Translations under genes and position numbers: made by a program | In this document: one piece after another, positions 32,189-43,726 of the stretch | How positions within the stretch are numbered: position 1 is the stretch's first letter | Layout of the letters: each line of letters opens with the position of its first letter | Notes under the pieces: generated by a model | Seen by the model: only the letters and a program-made list of their open reading frames with translations | Told to the model about the DNA's origin: nothing | The model's database searches: none | NCBI GenBank assembly: GCA_018907035.1 | Contig: JACCIC010000190.1 | Coordinates: 1 to 64,000 of the forward strand | Reading direction: 5' to 3' | DNA: 64,000 bases | Source: Sycobia sp. Sy_11 | Lineage: Eukaryota > Arthropoda > Insecta > Hymenoptera > Epichrysomallidae

Positions 32189-32937
32189 TTTTGTTTTCTT
32201 AGATTAAGAACATATTTATTTATATATGTATTGCGTAATTCTGTTCTATTTATACTGTATTAAACAAATAAATACTAATTTCTAGAAAATATTAATTTGA
32301 TTCTGTAAAGCCTTTTTTAGAGAATCAAAAGTATTGTATTCAGGTATATGATTACAAAATTTAAGAAACTCAGGTTTTCCATTTTAATTTTGATCAGCTT
32401 GTTTTAAAGAAACGTTTTCTAGAAAATGAAAATGTTTATTTTCAGAATATGATGAGCTAAATTGCAGTAATTAGAACATTATAATTAAATGAATATTTAC
32501 TTAACTGGATTTTCGTTCTTAAGAACATCTATTTTCTTGGTTTAAGAAAATCATGTTTTAATTCTTAGAAATTTTTCCTGAATGTAAGTTAATATTTCGA
32601 TCGCCTTCAAATTTTGAATACGTATTCTATACGGTCAGGATTAAATGATAGGATATTTTTTACTGCAAATTTAACAAAAAAAAAAAAAAAAAAAATAACA
32701 AAATGATGGCAACATTTGTTGCATGTATATCGGTAAACTGCCTGCTAGGCCTCGTACAACGTGCGTGCAGATGGACAGGTAATAAACAGTGAGAGCAGGT
32801 GAGAGAAAGAGACGAAACAGTATAGAGGAATCTCATGGGTACATACAGGTACACGATATGGCAACACCAATCGAGTAATCCATGTTAATCCCCTTGGGTT
32901 TTTCTTTTCTCCTCTCCCCCTCTCGCTCTTACATTCC

Positions 32938-33008
<71 letters not shown>

Positions 33009-33675
33009 TCTCACTCTCTTTTTTTCTGTCTTCTCCATACAAGGTAGTTATGTGTCAAATATGAATATATAGGATTCTGATATGATACTCCAAAAATATA
33101 AAAAGCAATCAAATAATTTTTGGAAAAGTTTACAGTCTATAATTAGCAACTTTTTCGAGATCTATTGCATTCGTAAACATAAATCAATTGCTGACAATGG
33201 CCATGAATATTGTTTCAATGTTAAGTTAATTTTTTTAAAGCGTACATATATTTGGTTGCAACTTAATTATTTTAGTTCAATAGAGAAACATTATAAAATT
33301 AAATCAAATTTACATTTTTTTAGTTCCAAGTAAAACATATGTCATAGAAATAAGTTCATTAATTAACCATTTATTCAAAGTAGGTAATTTATACATTTAA
33401 AATACTGAATGTTTAGTTAAATACAGTAAATATTTTATGAGAACTGAGAATTGAAACAAAATATATGATAACATTCAACTGTAGTATTTTAACTTATTAG
33501 TCCGTCGTTTTCGTAAGCTTCAACTATGTAAACGTACACTATATATTATATTGCAATAAATACTAATTATATTTACATATTTTTCAATCATTTTTATTGT
33601 AATATATATATTATATGTAATATCTTTGTATTGTACGAAACGCAATGGTAGTGAATGTTCAACGCACACAATCTG

Positions 33676-34253
33676 CCGTTCAAGCTTTAGACATCCCGAT
33701 CAGAATGTTAATTAGGGTTATTATTAGGACTTAATCCTAATAAATAGAGAGTGTTTAACTGGTTAATAAGTCAGTTACATGTACTTTTCAGCACTAAAAA
33801 TCTTAATTTTAAAAATTACTTACATAACTAAAACATACTTTAAATTTATTTTATACAAAAGTATACAATAAGGCAAGAATGGTGTATTAGAAATTCTAAT
33901 CATTTAAAAATATTTGTAACGTAACAAACAAAGAAAAAATATATAGATTTAATATAAATCATTTAATGGGATTTTTTGTATTTTACGAGATCAGTTAGAA
34001 AAACAATATTTTGACTGGGTTTTAATGTGATTTATTATAAAATTGAAATTATCACCAATTTTTACTACCATATATATAATCAGAATCGTAAAACGTATAT
34101 ATAAAAATTTTAATAAAAATCGCGTTAGTCGACTAATTGAAAAATTTGTTAGCTCTTTGCTATAAGAGATTTTCTCAGCTTTGATGTTTGCCACTTTTCC
34201 TTAAAGTTGCCGTAGGTTTCAAAACTTCGAGCTGCTTGCTAGCTGTTGCGAGA

Positions 34254-34281
<28 letters not shown>
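33676..34281. other. Spacer with (AT)n at its right end
   Basis: No gene. A short perfect palindrome TTATTAGGA-CTTAA-TCCTAATAA is at 33721-33743. An (AT)n run at 34254-34281 abuts the Copia-like LTR. Confidence 0.4.
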
Positions 34282-34286
<5 letters not shown>

Positions 34287-34533
34287 GGATGAAGGACCAT
34301 CCATGCAGTATATATACAGTGTGCGAGAGGAGCCTGTACATATGGTACAGATGGTGTGTACGTAAGCGACGCTGCACGAGCGCTCTTTATAGAGAGTTAG
34401 TTAGTTGATTGCTAACCGTTGTATAGCTAAGTTGTGTTGAATAAAGCTCTTACGTTTGCTTTTACAAATTCTTTGTTTTTCACTTATTTATTTCACTTTG
34501 CTAATTTACAGATATTCAGTAATTATTCCAACA
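34282..34533 (+). repeat. 5' LTR of the Copia-like element (252 bp)
   Basis: It starts TGTTGGGAT and ends ATTCCAACA, giving inverted ends TGTTGG/CCAACA as in many copia elements. TTTATAGAG at about 34387 may be the TATA box, and AATAAA at 34440 the poly(A) signal. The primer site follows immediately. An (AT)n run precedes it, so a target duplication cannot be judged. Confidence 0.85.
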
Positions 34534-34549
34534 GGTTATGGGACCCGCC
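34534..34549 (+). promoter_or_regulatory. Copia primer binding site (internal part of initiator tRNA-Met)
   Basis: GGTTATGGGACCCGCC directly follows the LTR. Drosophila copia has a very similar GGTTATGGGCCC at the same place, known to pair with the anticodon-loop region of a cleaved initiator tRNA-Met, not with its CCA end. The absence of TGG here supports that mechanism. Confidence 0.75.
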
Positions 34550-34807
34550 CACGTCCACTGAGCCGTTCAGTGTTTTTCGCGATTTTTCATATTTTAAATT
34601 CGTGAAAAGGGAAAAACAATTTTTCGTAGTGCTTGTCCATGGAAAGTTCTTTGTTTCAGAGAGATAGGTCGAGCACGTGTTGCTCCCTGTTCAAAAGCAA
34701 CGGAAAGACACTTTTTCCATTACTGAAGTAAAAGAGAGTATAAATCTGTTCAAAGATTTACACAACTGAATTTTTATTTTTCCAAAGAGAGAGAAAATCT
34801 ATTCGAG

Positions 34808-35098
34808 ATGGAAGCTAATAAAAATGCATCTACGAGCGCAAACGCTGGAAAGCGTAAGTGTGAAATTACTTACCAATACTATAGTGTACTTACCAATAGT
34901 GGTAATAAGTCCGAGCCTCAAATCGTACAAGGAGGCATCCTACGAGGCTGGGGACACGTTTTCCGTAATCGCCGTGCAATTTACACGCAAGTCCATAAGA
35001 AAAATCGCCGCAATGTAATTCTTATGGGAGCTATATCCGTATATACTACCTATACGGGTATACATATACGGTATATGTATGTATCGGTATACGGGTGA
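34808..35098 (+). pseudogene. Possible amino-terminal gag fragment of the Copia-like element
   Basis: The first ATG after the leader (34808) starts a frame MEANKNASTSANAGKRK that resembles the short polar starts of copia gags. A donor-like GCGTAAGTG lies at about 34853. Beyond about 35020 the frame enters a tandem repeat and is not believable as protein. No domain is recognised. Confidence 0.35.
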
Positions 35099-35147
35099 GG
35101 TAATATACGTGCGCGTCTATTATGTGGTCATACATACATACTGTACG

Positions 35148-35186
<39 letters not shown>

Positions 35187-35500
35187 GTATACTACGCGCT
35201 TAAAATAGGTGTGAGGTATTATACGTGTATGTCTGCTAGATGGTCGTACATATATATATACTGTACGGGTATATATATAGATATATGCTACGCATCTAAT
35301 ATTCGTGTGAGGTAGTATAGATGCGCGTTAATTATATGGTCGTACACACATACTGTGCTGGTATATATATGCACCACATACATACGGGCGAGCGAATATA
35401 CGTGCGTGCCGACTCGATATTCGTGCATACATACTGTACGGGTACATAATATAGTCGAAGCACAGTACTGCATACGGGCGTAGCAGTATACGATTATAGG
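35040..35500 (+). repeat. Degenerate tandem repeat, unit about 85-115 bp, about 4 copies
   Basis: Units begin near 35094, 35210, 35305 and 35388 with GTGAGGTA-TATACGTGCG or a variant, continue with ATGGTCGTACA and end with CATACTGTACGGGTATATAT, followed by a variable (AT)n. It lies between the first ATG of the Copia-like element and the main gag region. Confidence 0.7.
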
Positions 35501-36035
35501 TGTGAATCTATCCCGGAGTATATAGAATCTAAGCCGACGCTATAGCTAGGGGGCTCTGGGTACCGCCCAGGCCCGTGCCCTCACGTGAGGGGGCCCCGGG
35601 TTCCTGCCAGGACCGTATCCTTATACCATGGGGGCCCGATGGCTTATACGGGATAGGTAAAGGTAGTGCGTAGGCGCGATATATGTATGCGCGTGTGAGC
35701 CTCTTGCGGTATATATATATATATATATATATATAAATCGGCCGGGTTATCTATTCATATAACCACGAGTAAGAGGGAGCGTGAAGTGCATCGTTTTCGT
35801 ACGGGGCAGCAGTACTGGCGACCGTAATCCCCTGCGTATGCTGGACAGTATACGATTTGGCTGGTTTCTCAAGCGCCTTTGCTGCTGTGTTACGCACAAG
35901 TCTGAAGGGCCTGCCTGCCGTTCCATACCGCCTTGACAGAGGGGGTGCATACTTTCTGTATTCTCTGGACGTTAATGTGACTTTATAGAGCGAGACGTCG
36001 CTCTCCGGGGCTCTTATACATACTTAAGGGTTTCG

Positions 36036-36170
36036 ATGACTAAGCGAGAAACACTGTTCTTTTCCAAGAAGAAAAAATCGATATCGTACTTACGGGAACT
36101 GAACGCGTGTAGTGAGGAAAGAGATCTCTACTTAAGGTGGTTTAGTCACGCCACAAAGCGTAAAATCTAG
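36036..36170 (+). CDS. Short ORF of 44 residues in the Copia-like leader, unknown
   Basis: ATG at 36036 opens a Lys-rich start (SKKKKS) followed by ELNACSEERDLYLRWFSHAT. The second half looks like ordinary globular protein. There is no recognised domain. It may be a remnant of gag or of another protein joined to the larger ORF at 36245. Low confidence. Confidence 0.2.
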   Translation: MTKRETLFFSKKKKSISYLRELNACSEERDLYLRWFSHATKRKI

Positions 36171-36244
36171 CTAGTGCTTACGTTATATAAAATCCTATAG
36201 GTAACGATGCCGCTGTGAGTAATACCTTGGGTAGGAAGGTATGA

Positions 36245-36787
36245 TTGGCAATAGAGAAGGTATGGAGGAGGCACGGCCACGAGCGGTATTTTCATGGGCA
36301 GAGGGTGTACCTCTACCGCTCTCAAGAGCGATCGTTGAGCGCCGCAATCGTGTTTTCCCACACGAAAGTAGTGCGGATTAGGCATTTGTTGCGCCCAGAG
36401 GAGCTCGAGGAGCTTGACCAAGCTTGGCCTACTGGCAACGTGCTGGTTGAATTCTTCCCGGAGCAGACCATCGCTCCGAGGAAAGAATCCGAGAACGAGA
36501 GGAAGCTCGAGGGAGTGCTTCGCGACATACATACTGTCGCGCAGCAGACCAGCGAGCGTAGGAACAAATGGGAAGAGACGATGAAAGACATGGTGGAGCA
36601 AAACACCAGTTTGCAGGAGCGCCACCTGAACAACCTGGCGAGATGGCTGTCGTCAGAGAGAATTGAAGCGACCGTGATGACGCTGGCGGAGAAGCTGGTT
36701 CCAGCAATCCTGGAGGTGGCCACCACTCAGCCTGCTCTACCATCGTCAAGCCAGCAGCAGCCGAAGTCCAATATCCCGCCTTTGTAG
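36245..36787 (+). CDS. ORF of 180 residues of unknown function, helical, upstream of copia gag
   Basis: The frame is open for 180 codons in a stretch with higher GC than its surroundings. Residues 1-60 contain VYLYRSQERSLSAAIVFSHT and a RHLLRPEELEELDQAWP block; residues 80-150 are charged and probably helical or coiled coil (SENERKLEGVLRDIHTVAQQ, then NKWEETMKDMVEQ); the end is polar with Gln and Pro. I recognise no family. It lies inside the Copia-like element, before the gag-type frame 36883-37422, so it may be part of an extended gag or a captured sequence. The first ATG is at the start of the frame, so the true start may differ. Confidence 0.4.
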   Translation: MAIEKVWRRHGHERYFHGQRVYLYRSQERSLSAAIVFSHTKVVRIRHLLRPEELEELDQAWPTGNVLVEFFPEQTIAPRKESENERKLEGVLRDIHTVAQQTSERRNKWEETMKDMVEQNTSLQERHLNNLARWLSSERIEATVMTLAEKLVPAILEVATTQPALPSSSQQQPKSNIPPL

Positions 36788-36882
36788 CCTGACATCGAGA
36801 TCCTCGACAACTCTCGAGAGTAGAAGGTATCACGATCCTTAACGATAGGGACTTCAATCCATATGAGGACGTCACCGATGAA

Positions 36883-37530
36883 ATGATAAAGGTCCTGGTG
36901 AATCACATGGATACCGGCTCGACACCGCCGTCCAAGGAGAAGGATGCACAGCCGCCGTTGGATCATCGAAATTATGAATATAATCCAGGCGCAGCGTCAG
37001 AGGGAGATTTGAGATATAATGTAAGACTGTCAGACTCTGATATTAATAATAATCTTAATATTTCTGAATCTATATTAAATGTTAATCAATTTCACGATAA
37101 TCTGCATTGCTCGAGAACAGAGTCAAGCAGTCCTCTGGCAAAGGCTCTGTCTGATAATCTCAGTGGCAGCCTAGCTGATGACCGTGTCGGTTCTGATGGC
37201 AATAAGTGCAGTGAAGTGACTGATAATGTAACTGACAGAATTGATAATGCTAATTCTGTATGTAATGAATCTGATAGTCACTTACTTGGAAAAGTTATTG
37301 ACAAACTTGCTATTTATTCTAATAAAGATAATAACTCTTTCAGAAAATATAAACTTACTATTGATATGCGTTTCGATATATTTGAGGATTATCTTAACTC
37401 GGAATACGTGTTAAAAGGTTGAATCACGTTCTGACGATAGGGGAGAACGATGTCGTTGACGAGAAAGCTCATGACGACATGTTCAGAGCCCGAGATATAA
37501 TCATCAATCATATTGAATTACGTATTATCA
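36883..37530 (+). pseudogene. Copia-like gag, middle part (frameshifted)
   Basis: The open frame 36883-37422 is Asn/Ser/Asp-rich, then has a block FRKYKLTIDMRFDIFEDYLN. It ends in TGA at 37420-37422, and the reading continues in the next frame with RLNHVLTIGENDVVDE and HDDMFRARDIIINHIELR, which looks like the rest of a copia gag capsid domain. A one-base frameshift explains this. It leads to the pol-side frame beginning at 37717. Confidence 0.5.
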
Positions 37531-37716
37531 AAAGATTGTAAATCTTAAATCTCAAAGGAAGATACTCGAAAGGTTAAAAGAACATAAAAGACTTGAGACT
37601 AAGACTACACGTATATCGGCTCGTAAAGCATTATACACGATAAAGTACAATCCTTCTATTAGCGTGCTGTAGAATTCTGGGATAAATTCGAGGACAGAGT
37701 CCGAATTTATGAGAGT

Positions 37717-39282
37717 GTGCCTAATGCAGACAAACTGTCAGATAAAGAAAAGAAAGATATGTTTGTGCAAGCAATCACAGACGCAGTGCCTGAAGTGACT
37801 CTTGCAGAGGTTATAAGCCTCGAGTCAACAGGTAAAGAAATTACTTATAAGACACTAAAACAATTTATTTTACAGAAAGAAGCAACGAAGCCCACAGCCG
37901 AGCGAAGGGGAGATCAGCTGATCGCTGAAAGCGGATATAGAAGATCTATTCGCAATCCATTTAACAATAACCGCAGGAGCGGAGGTAGCACGGGTCGTAG
38001 GGATGACCGTGCTCTCAAGTGTAGAGCATGCAGCAAGCATGGGTATGTTCTAAAAAATTGCCCAACTCCCACGCTCATTCAATGCTACAACTGCAACGAG
38101 CTGGCCAACCACATCGCCCGAAATTGCCCCAATAAACAGGGCAAGCCGACCAAACGGCCATACGATCAAAGTCGACATAACGGGAAGGTGGATAACTCGT
38201 TTAGCAGCAAAAAGAAGGAGCGTACGGCCTATAATATTGAAAAAGAGGTCGGTAGCGACGAAAATCGCGGAGCAGAGGGTGAGTTGACCAGTTATACAAA
38301 ATATAATGACTTGCTATTGTTTGATTTTATAGCTGATTCTGATGCTACTGAGCACATTGCTGGATCCAAATTGATCCTCATGAACGTTAATCCGATTAAC
38401 TGTCAAATGCGTTGCGCGAACAAAAATAAATTTCTAAACATTGACACCGAAGGGACGATTGAAACGCGAGCGATAAACGGTAAAATTATGAAACTACCCG
38501 AAACATTATATTCGAATGAAGTCGCGAGGAATTTATTATCGCTTAGGAAATTTGTAGAAAACGGAATGGAGATTTACCTTAACAATGAACGAATCGATGT
38601 AATAGACAAGAAAACGAAGGAGAAAATACTTACCGGAAATTATAAATCTCCTTTTTCGACCATTTCGTTAGAAATCCCAAAATTAAAAACAGGCAGCGGT
38701 TTAGTAGCACAGAATTCAAGCGTATCAATGAACACGCGAAGCAAATCGGATTTAGCGAAATCAAGTACATCTGACACGCCTATAACATCGGAAACGGATT
38801 TAAGAAATCAACTGGTCACGGTTATTCCGAAAGATGGAGAATGTGAGGTGAGTGGTTCGGAAGAACCGGAAGTTGTTTATAGGAATCGCAACGTATCAAA
38901 TTATAAAACACTATCCGCAGCCATGCTGTGGCATACGCGCTTAGGTCATGCGTCAATCACGTATCTCAAACAGTTCACGAAGATAAATAAAAATTTAATC
39001 AACGAAAAAGACTCGATAGATACCTCCGAAATAGATAACTGCGAAGGCTGTCATTTAACTAAAATAGTGAAGCTACCGTTTAATAAAACGCGAACGCGGG
39101 CAGATAGATCATTGCAAATACTACACGGCGACACCATGGGGCCTATTAAACCGGCGTCATATCCAGGAGGACATAAATTCATAGTCGTTCTGATAGATGA
39201 TTATTCGAGGGCAGCGTGCGCGTACCCAGTTAAAAGCAAGACCGAATCAGGAAACTGCATAGAGTCGTCGTGCCAAAATTAA
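37717..39282 (+). pseudogene. Copia-like Gag-Pol: zinc knuckles, protease, pre-integrase and integrase start
   Basis: The 521-residue open frame starts at an ATG but belongs to a longer Gag-Pol. In order: a gag tail (KEKKDMFVQAITDAVPE), two zinc-finger-like clusters (CRACSKHGYVLKNC and CYNCNELANHIARNC), a protease segment with FIADSDATEHIAG, a GAG-pre-integrase block (AMLWHTRLGHAS and CEGCHLTK), and the start of the integrase core (HGDTMGPIKPASYPGGHKF, with the first Asp, and IDDYSRAACAYPVK). The protease active site reads D-S-D-A where D-S-G-A is expected (codon 38341-38343), which would inactivate it. The frame ends at 39282 by a frameshift within the core. Confidence 0.85.
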
Positions 39283-39914
39283 GAAACGCAATAGGGTCGG
39301 ACGAAAAATTCTGTTATCTGCGCACTGACCAAGACACAAAATTCACAAGCAGGGAAACAATAGCTAGACTAGCGGAATTAGGTGCAGAATTGCAACTCCT
39401 GTGTCCAGATACTCCGGAACATAACAGCGTCGCAGAAAGATTCAACAGGACGCTTGAAATGAAAGTACGCACAATGATGTGCGATTCAGGTCTGCCTCTG
39501 AGCAATTGGGATCTCGCGGTAGACACTGCAGTCTATACCTATAATAGGAGTCCGCACAAAGCGCTAGACATTAACATACCGCTGTTCAAATTGCGAAGTA
39601 GTTTTAGTTTGAATTTAGGACAACTTAGAAGATTCGGCAGCTTAGGCTTCTTTAAGAAACCGCGAAACATAGATCATAAATTTGGTTTACAGGGGATTCA
39701 AGGTGTAATCGTAGTATATACTCAAACCGCTTATAAATTACTCGTACCCAAAGAAAGAAGATTTTATGAAACTAGGCATCTAAAATCACTTGATCATATT
39801 GTCTATGGAAACGTGTTCGATAAAGAAAAGAACAAATTATCGTTTTGCGAAAAATCAGGTAGAATATTATTATTATCCCGCTTTTCCATATTACGTTCTC
39901 TAGTGCTATTATAA
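39270..39914 (+). pseudogene. Copia-like integrase core and C-terminal part
   Basis: The reading resumes one frame over. LRTDQDTKFTS holds the second catalytic Asp and PEHNSVAERFNRT the catalytic Glu, followed by the conserved NRSPHKALD-type block (YTYNRSPHKALDINIPL) and the LRRFGSLGFF segment typical of copia integrases. The sequence ends near LKSLDHIVYGNVFD and loses similarity, so the linker to reverse transcriptase is missing. The region supports Ty1/copia clearly. Confidence 0.85.
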
Positions 39915-41009
39915 ATTTGATCCATTCTCTCTGCAAGCATTTTATCCACTAATCATTGTTAATGAATATTTCTTTAACTAATTTTAAATTATCTTTTAAA
40001 AATACCTAAATGGGTAAAGGGTATCAATGATCCATCTGCTAGATTTATTTCTATTTACGAAAATTAATGTAAATAAATAAATTATTAGTTTAATAATAAG
40101 TAGTGAACATACTCAGTAAAGTATTCAAATTTTAAATTAAGTTAACAGTTCGACAATAATGAGATTTTGTTAGTTTTAATGAAAAGCATAATAGAAAGGA
40201 TAAAGTATAACAATGTTAAATTTAAATTTTTTATGATGCTAAGCATGGATAGTACAAAAAATGTTTATAATTTATTTTATCATTATTAGAATTTCTGGAT
40301 GTATTATATTTAGTAACATTTTTAAATATAATTATAGAATTATATTTGATGTTTTTAAAGAATTGTTTTAAATAATTTTTGTGTTATTTTGTGTAACAGA
40401 AAACAAAAAAGAATATATTGTTGTTGGCTAAAATTTTGAGGTTATTTAATTTGAGTTTCATTTAAATAACTAACATGATTAAATTTTTCTTATTTACATA
40501 ACTGTTGATTTATTTTTTCATATTTGGAATAACTATAATAAGTTACATAACTAATTGATAATCTTATATGTTATAGATCATCATCGTAATTCTGCTGCTC
40601 AAACTAAAACGAATTTTTCTTCATTCATATGCCGAAGAAGAAGATACTTTACATTAATTCAGATATTTTTACTTGACTTTTTATTATGCTATATTGTTGA
40701 TACCATAATAATTTATAAATAATTGGAACCAAATTGTAATATATTGCAATATTTTAATATATGTATAAATCGTAAATTGAATTGTAAATAAAAACTGTTT
40801 GTATAAAATATAATCGTTAATTTATTTCACAAAAAAATGTAAAAATTAATTTAATAGACCTATCGAGCCTAGCGGCATTCGCACGATCATGCAAAATATC
40901 GGCAATGAACGCACAATATAGACATGACATGACAACATACTTCATATTAGGTCCACGGTTTTCCAGCCGATGCCCATGCTAGACAATCTCTGGTACCAGC
41001 TGGTGCATA
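39915..41009. other. AT-rich spacer, no supported gene
   Basis: It has no repeat or gene that I can name, apart from the short similarity of 40425-40480 to 26805-26875. AATAAA occurs near 40788. Two overlapping frames near 40575-40740 are open but have no domain. Confidence 0.4.
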
Positions 41010-42044
41010 GTATGGCAACACCCACCAACATCGAATAATCCATGTTAATCCCCTTGGATTTTTCTTCCCCCCCTTCTTATTCTCTCTTTTTATTTTTCTA
41101 TGTCTCCTCCATACAAGATAGTTATGTGTCAAATATGAATATATAGGATTCTGATATGATACTACAAAAATATGAAAAGCAGTCAAATAATTTTTGGAAA
41201 AGTTTACAGTCTATAATTAGCAACTTTTTCGAGATCTATTGAATTTGTAAGAATAGATCAATTACTGACAATGGCCATGAATATTGTCTCAATGTTAAGT
41301 TCATTTTTTGAAAGCGTACCTATATTTTATTGCAATTTAATTATTTTAGTTTAATAGAGAAACATTACATAATTAAATCAAACATAAATTTTTTTAGTTC
41401 CAAATATTAAAAAAAAATAAATGTTATCGAATTGTGAACGCTTCCAATTAATTTTATTTCTGAAAAAGTGTGTATTATTGAAAAGTGCAGGATTTTTTGG
41501 GATATATTCATAAATATAATAGCATTAATAACAGATACGAACATTTATTTATTTTTATAATTTTCAATTAATAAATAAATTAATCACATTTAGTTTCTCT
41601 GGGGATTTTCTTCTATTTATTAATTATAATAAGCATGTACAAGTAACAAAATATGTCATAGAAATAAGCCTATACTGAAAAAAAGCTGTTATACATTTAA
41701 ATAAATGGTTTATTCATATATCATTAATTAAACATTTATTCAAAATACGTAATTTATACATTTTAAATTCTGAAATTTTTATTTAAATACAATAAATATT
41801 TTTTTGATATATGAGAACTGAGAATTTAAACAAAATTTCAAATTCAACTGTAGTATCTTAACTTATTAGGCCCCCATTTTCGTAATCTTCAACGATGTAA
41901 ACGTACACTATATATTATATTGCAATAAATGGTAACTATATTTATATATTTTCCCATCATTTTTATTGTATTATATATATTATATGTAATATATTTGTAT
42001 TGTACGAAACGCAATGGAAGTGAATGTTTAGCGCAAACAATCTC
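41010..42044 (+). repeat. Repeat family R, copy 2 (right part only)
   Basis: From TATGGCAACACCC at 41010 to about 42044 the sequence follows 32855-33675, including AATCCATGTTAATCCCCTTG, the position of the (CT)n run (here short, near 41078), GTTATGTGTCAAATATGAAT and the end GTACGAAACGCAATGG. About 240 bp at 41405-41645 are extra relative to copy 1. A (CT)n stretch at 42040-42085 follows the right end. Confidence 0.75.
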
Positions 42045-43726
42045 TCCCTCTCTATCCTTCTCTCTTTCTCTCTCTCTTTCTTTCCCTCCTCACACTACTA
42101 CTGAAATTTCACTTTCCTTTATTACAATAATTTTCCATTAATCCCCACTCACCACCGCTATTCAAATAACACTCCACAACTTGAAAATTCTCAAAAGAAA
42201 AAAAACTAATAGAGAACCTCACGAAAGAAAGAACTTCAATTTCTTCTAATCTCTACAAGAGTCAGAAATCAACTGCTCTCTCCACAAAAATTAACATCCC
42301 CTCTTACTTCAAATACAGCCAATTTATTATTTCTTGGCGGGCACCAATTACCTTAATCAATTTATTAAACACTCAAATTTATTATTTTATCAAACAGGTA
42401 TTGGTTCCCACCTTTATTACATAAGTCTTAATCCGGTTCCGATTCCTTCCTATATAACTCCTGATTGGAGCAATTAATCTGCCCTTTCAATTAGTCATTT
42501 GAATTTCGCGCGCGAATGTACTTAATTCATTTGAAGTCGGTAAGAAGGATCTCCACTACTATCGGCCATCTACCGGACGCGCAACGACATTTCTATACAT
42601 CACTTTTTTTTCTTTAATGTCTGAAATGCATATTCTATGCATTCGTAACATTCCAGTAGTCCTTTTTCCGTTCCGCTCTCACCTCGCCGCCTACGTTAGC
42701 GAGTACTACTGCGCAACTCGCACATTATGTGTGATTAGTATGTGTGTCGTTTCATCGTGCATCTCTAATATATCATCGGAAAGAAATCTTGCACCTAACA
42801 ACAACACTTCATATGAGGGTTAACCTCAAATTGGTTTGACAACTTAAATTTTTTTATTATATTTCTAATAAAATCACTTCACTTAAGTGTGCTCGATCTA
42901 ACCATCTTTCTTTTTCTTTCAGATTAATTAATAACTTAAGTGACGCCTACTATACGTCTAAAGAGCTTCTAAAATGTTATTAATTATAATTACCCACTCC
43001 TTGAATTTAATTTTATTGCTTTTAATAGAAAATTAAGGGAGATTAATTTCAATAATTAAAGCTTTTGAATTGACATTCATTTTTTTCATGTTGCAGGTTT
43101 TCATCAATTTAGGTTTATAATAAAATATATTATATTATTTAATGCTATTTAAATTATGTTATTATTACACTCTACACAATTTTAATATTATTATAACTTT
43201 TTGTATTACTTATAGTAAACCGTCAATTTACTTACTAGATCAGAAAATAATGTCGTAATAGTAATATGTTTGGTTGTTAGCGAAATTTAGAAAAGATAAT
43301 GAAAACTTCATGAAGATAAACTGAAAAAGAAATAGCAATATATTCGAATTATTAATATATTCAAGAAAAAACTATGCGAGAACTATTAAATGCTTTGAAA
43401 CAAAGAGGTAAATTTTTCAAATTGTTTATTTAACTTGGTTATCAATAGATCTCATGTATCAATTATATGATTACAGATCCCTTATTGCTTTTATAATTCC
43501 AGAAAGATGGTATTTAATATAAATTCTAATATAAATTTTTTTTTTGTTTTCAGATTATTTAGTCACTTAAGTGACGTATACCATACGTCACAGGATAGCT
43601 TATTAATTATTATAATTTTATCAAATTGAATAAAAATCTAAGTTATTTTTTTACTTAATTAAATAAATGTACTTTTGATTTGTTTATTAGTAGTAGAAAA
43701 TATAGAACAATTCCTCCCCCCCCCCA
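42045..43726. other. AT-rich spacer with a repeated acceptor-like block
   Basis: No gene is supported. The blocks at 42911-42999 and 43545-43620 resemble each other: a pyrimidine run, CAGATTA, ACTTAAGTGACG, TACGTC and TATTAATTAT in the same order. A related CACTTAAGTG-type palindrome is near 42877. A C10 run is at 43716-43725, directly before the probable LTR start. Confidence 0.4.

Larger units (their letters stand above)
30130..33675 (+). repeat. Repeat family R, copy 1 (about 3.5 kb)
   Basis: This long AT-rich segment is alignable with 57640-61730 and, in its last 0.8 kb, with 41010-42044. It has no credible ORF: the predicted ones at 32745-33064 are translations of a (CT)n run, and 33082-33333 is not conserved as a protein. 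Landmarks in order: AAACTTGAAATTAAGATCTTG (20 of these bases are shared), a tRNA-like block (31021-31105), a tandem duplication (31888-32188), the block GCATGTATATCGGTAAACTG, the (CT)n run (32940-33012), and a conserved right end GTACGAAACGCAATGG near 33640. No terminal inverted repeat or target duplication was found, so the class is unknown. Confidence 0.75.
34282..39914 (+). mobile_element. Copia-like (Ty1/copia) LTR retrotransposon, 5' part
   Basis: A complete 5' LTR, a copia-type primer site, a leader that holds a tandem repeat, gag, protease and integrase are present in this order; integrase before polymerase is the Ty1/copia arrangement. The element stops at about 39914, before reverse transcriptase and RNase H, and no 3' LTR is seen in the following 1 kb. 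Frameshifts break gag and integrase, so it is dead. Confidence 0.8.

Noticed and set aside
32745..33064. ORFs of 97 and 60 codons rich in Arg-Glu or Ser-Leu
   Set aside because: They are translations of the (CT)n microsatellite in repeat R; copy 2 has a short tract at this place and no such frame.
40575..40740. Possible terminal exon after TTATAG, with open frames and AATAAA downstream
   Set aside because: Two different frames are open, neither has a recognisable domain, and the acceptor lacks a pyrimidine tract.
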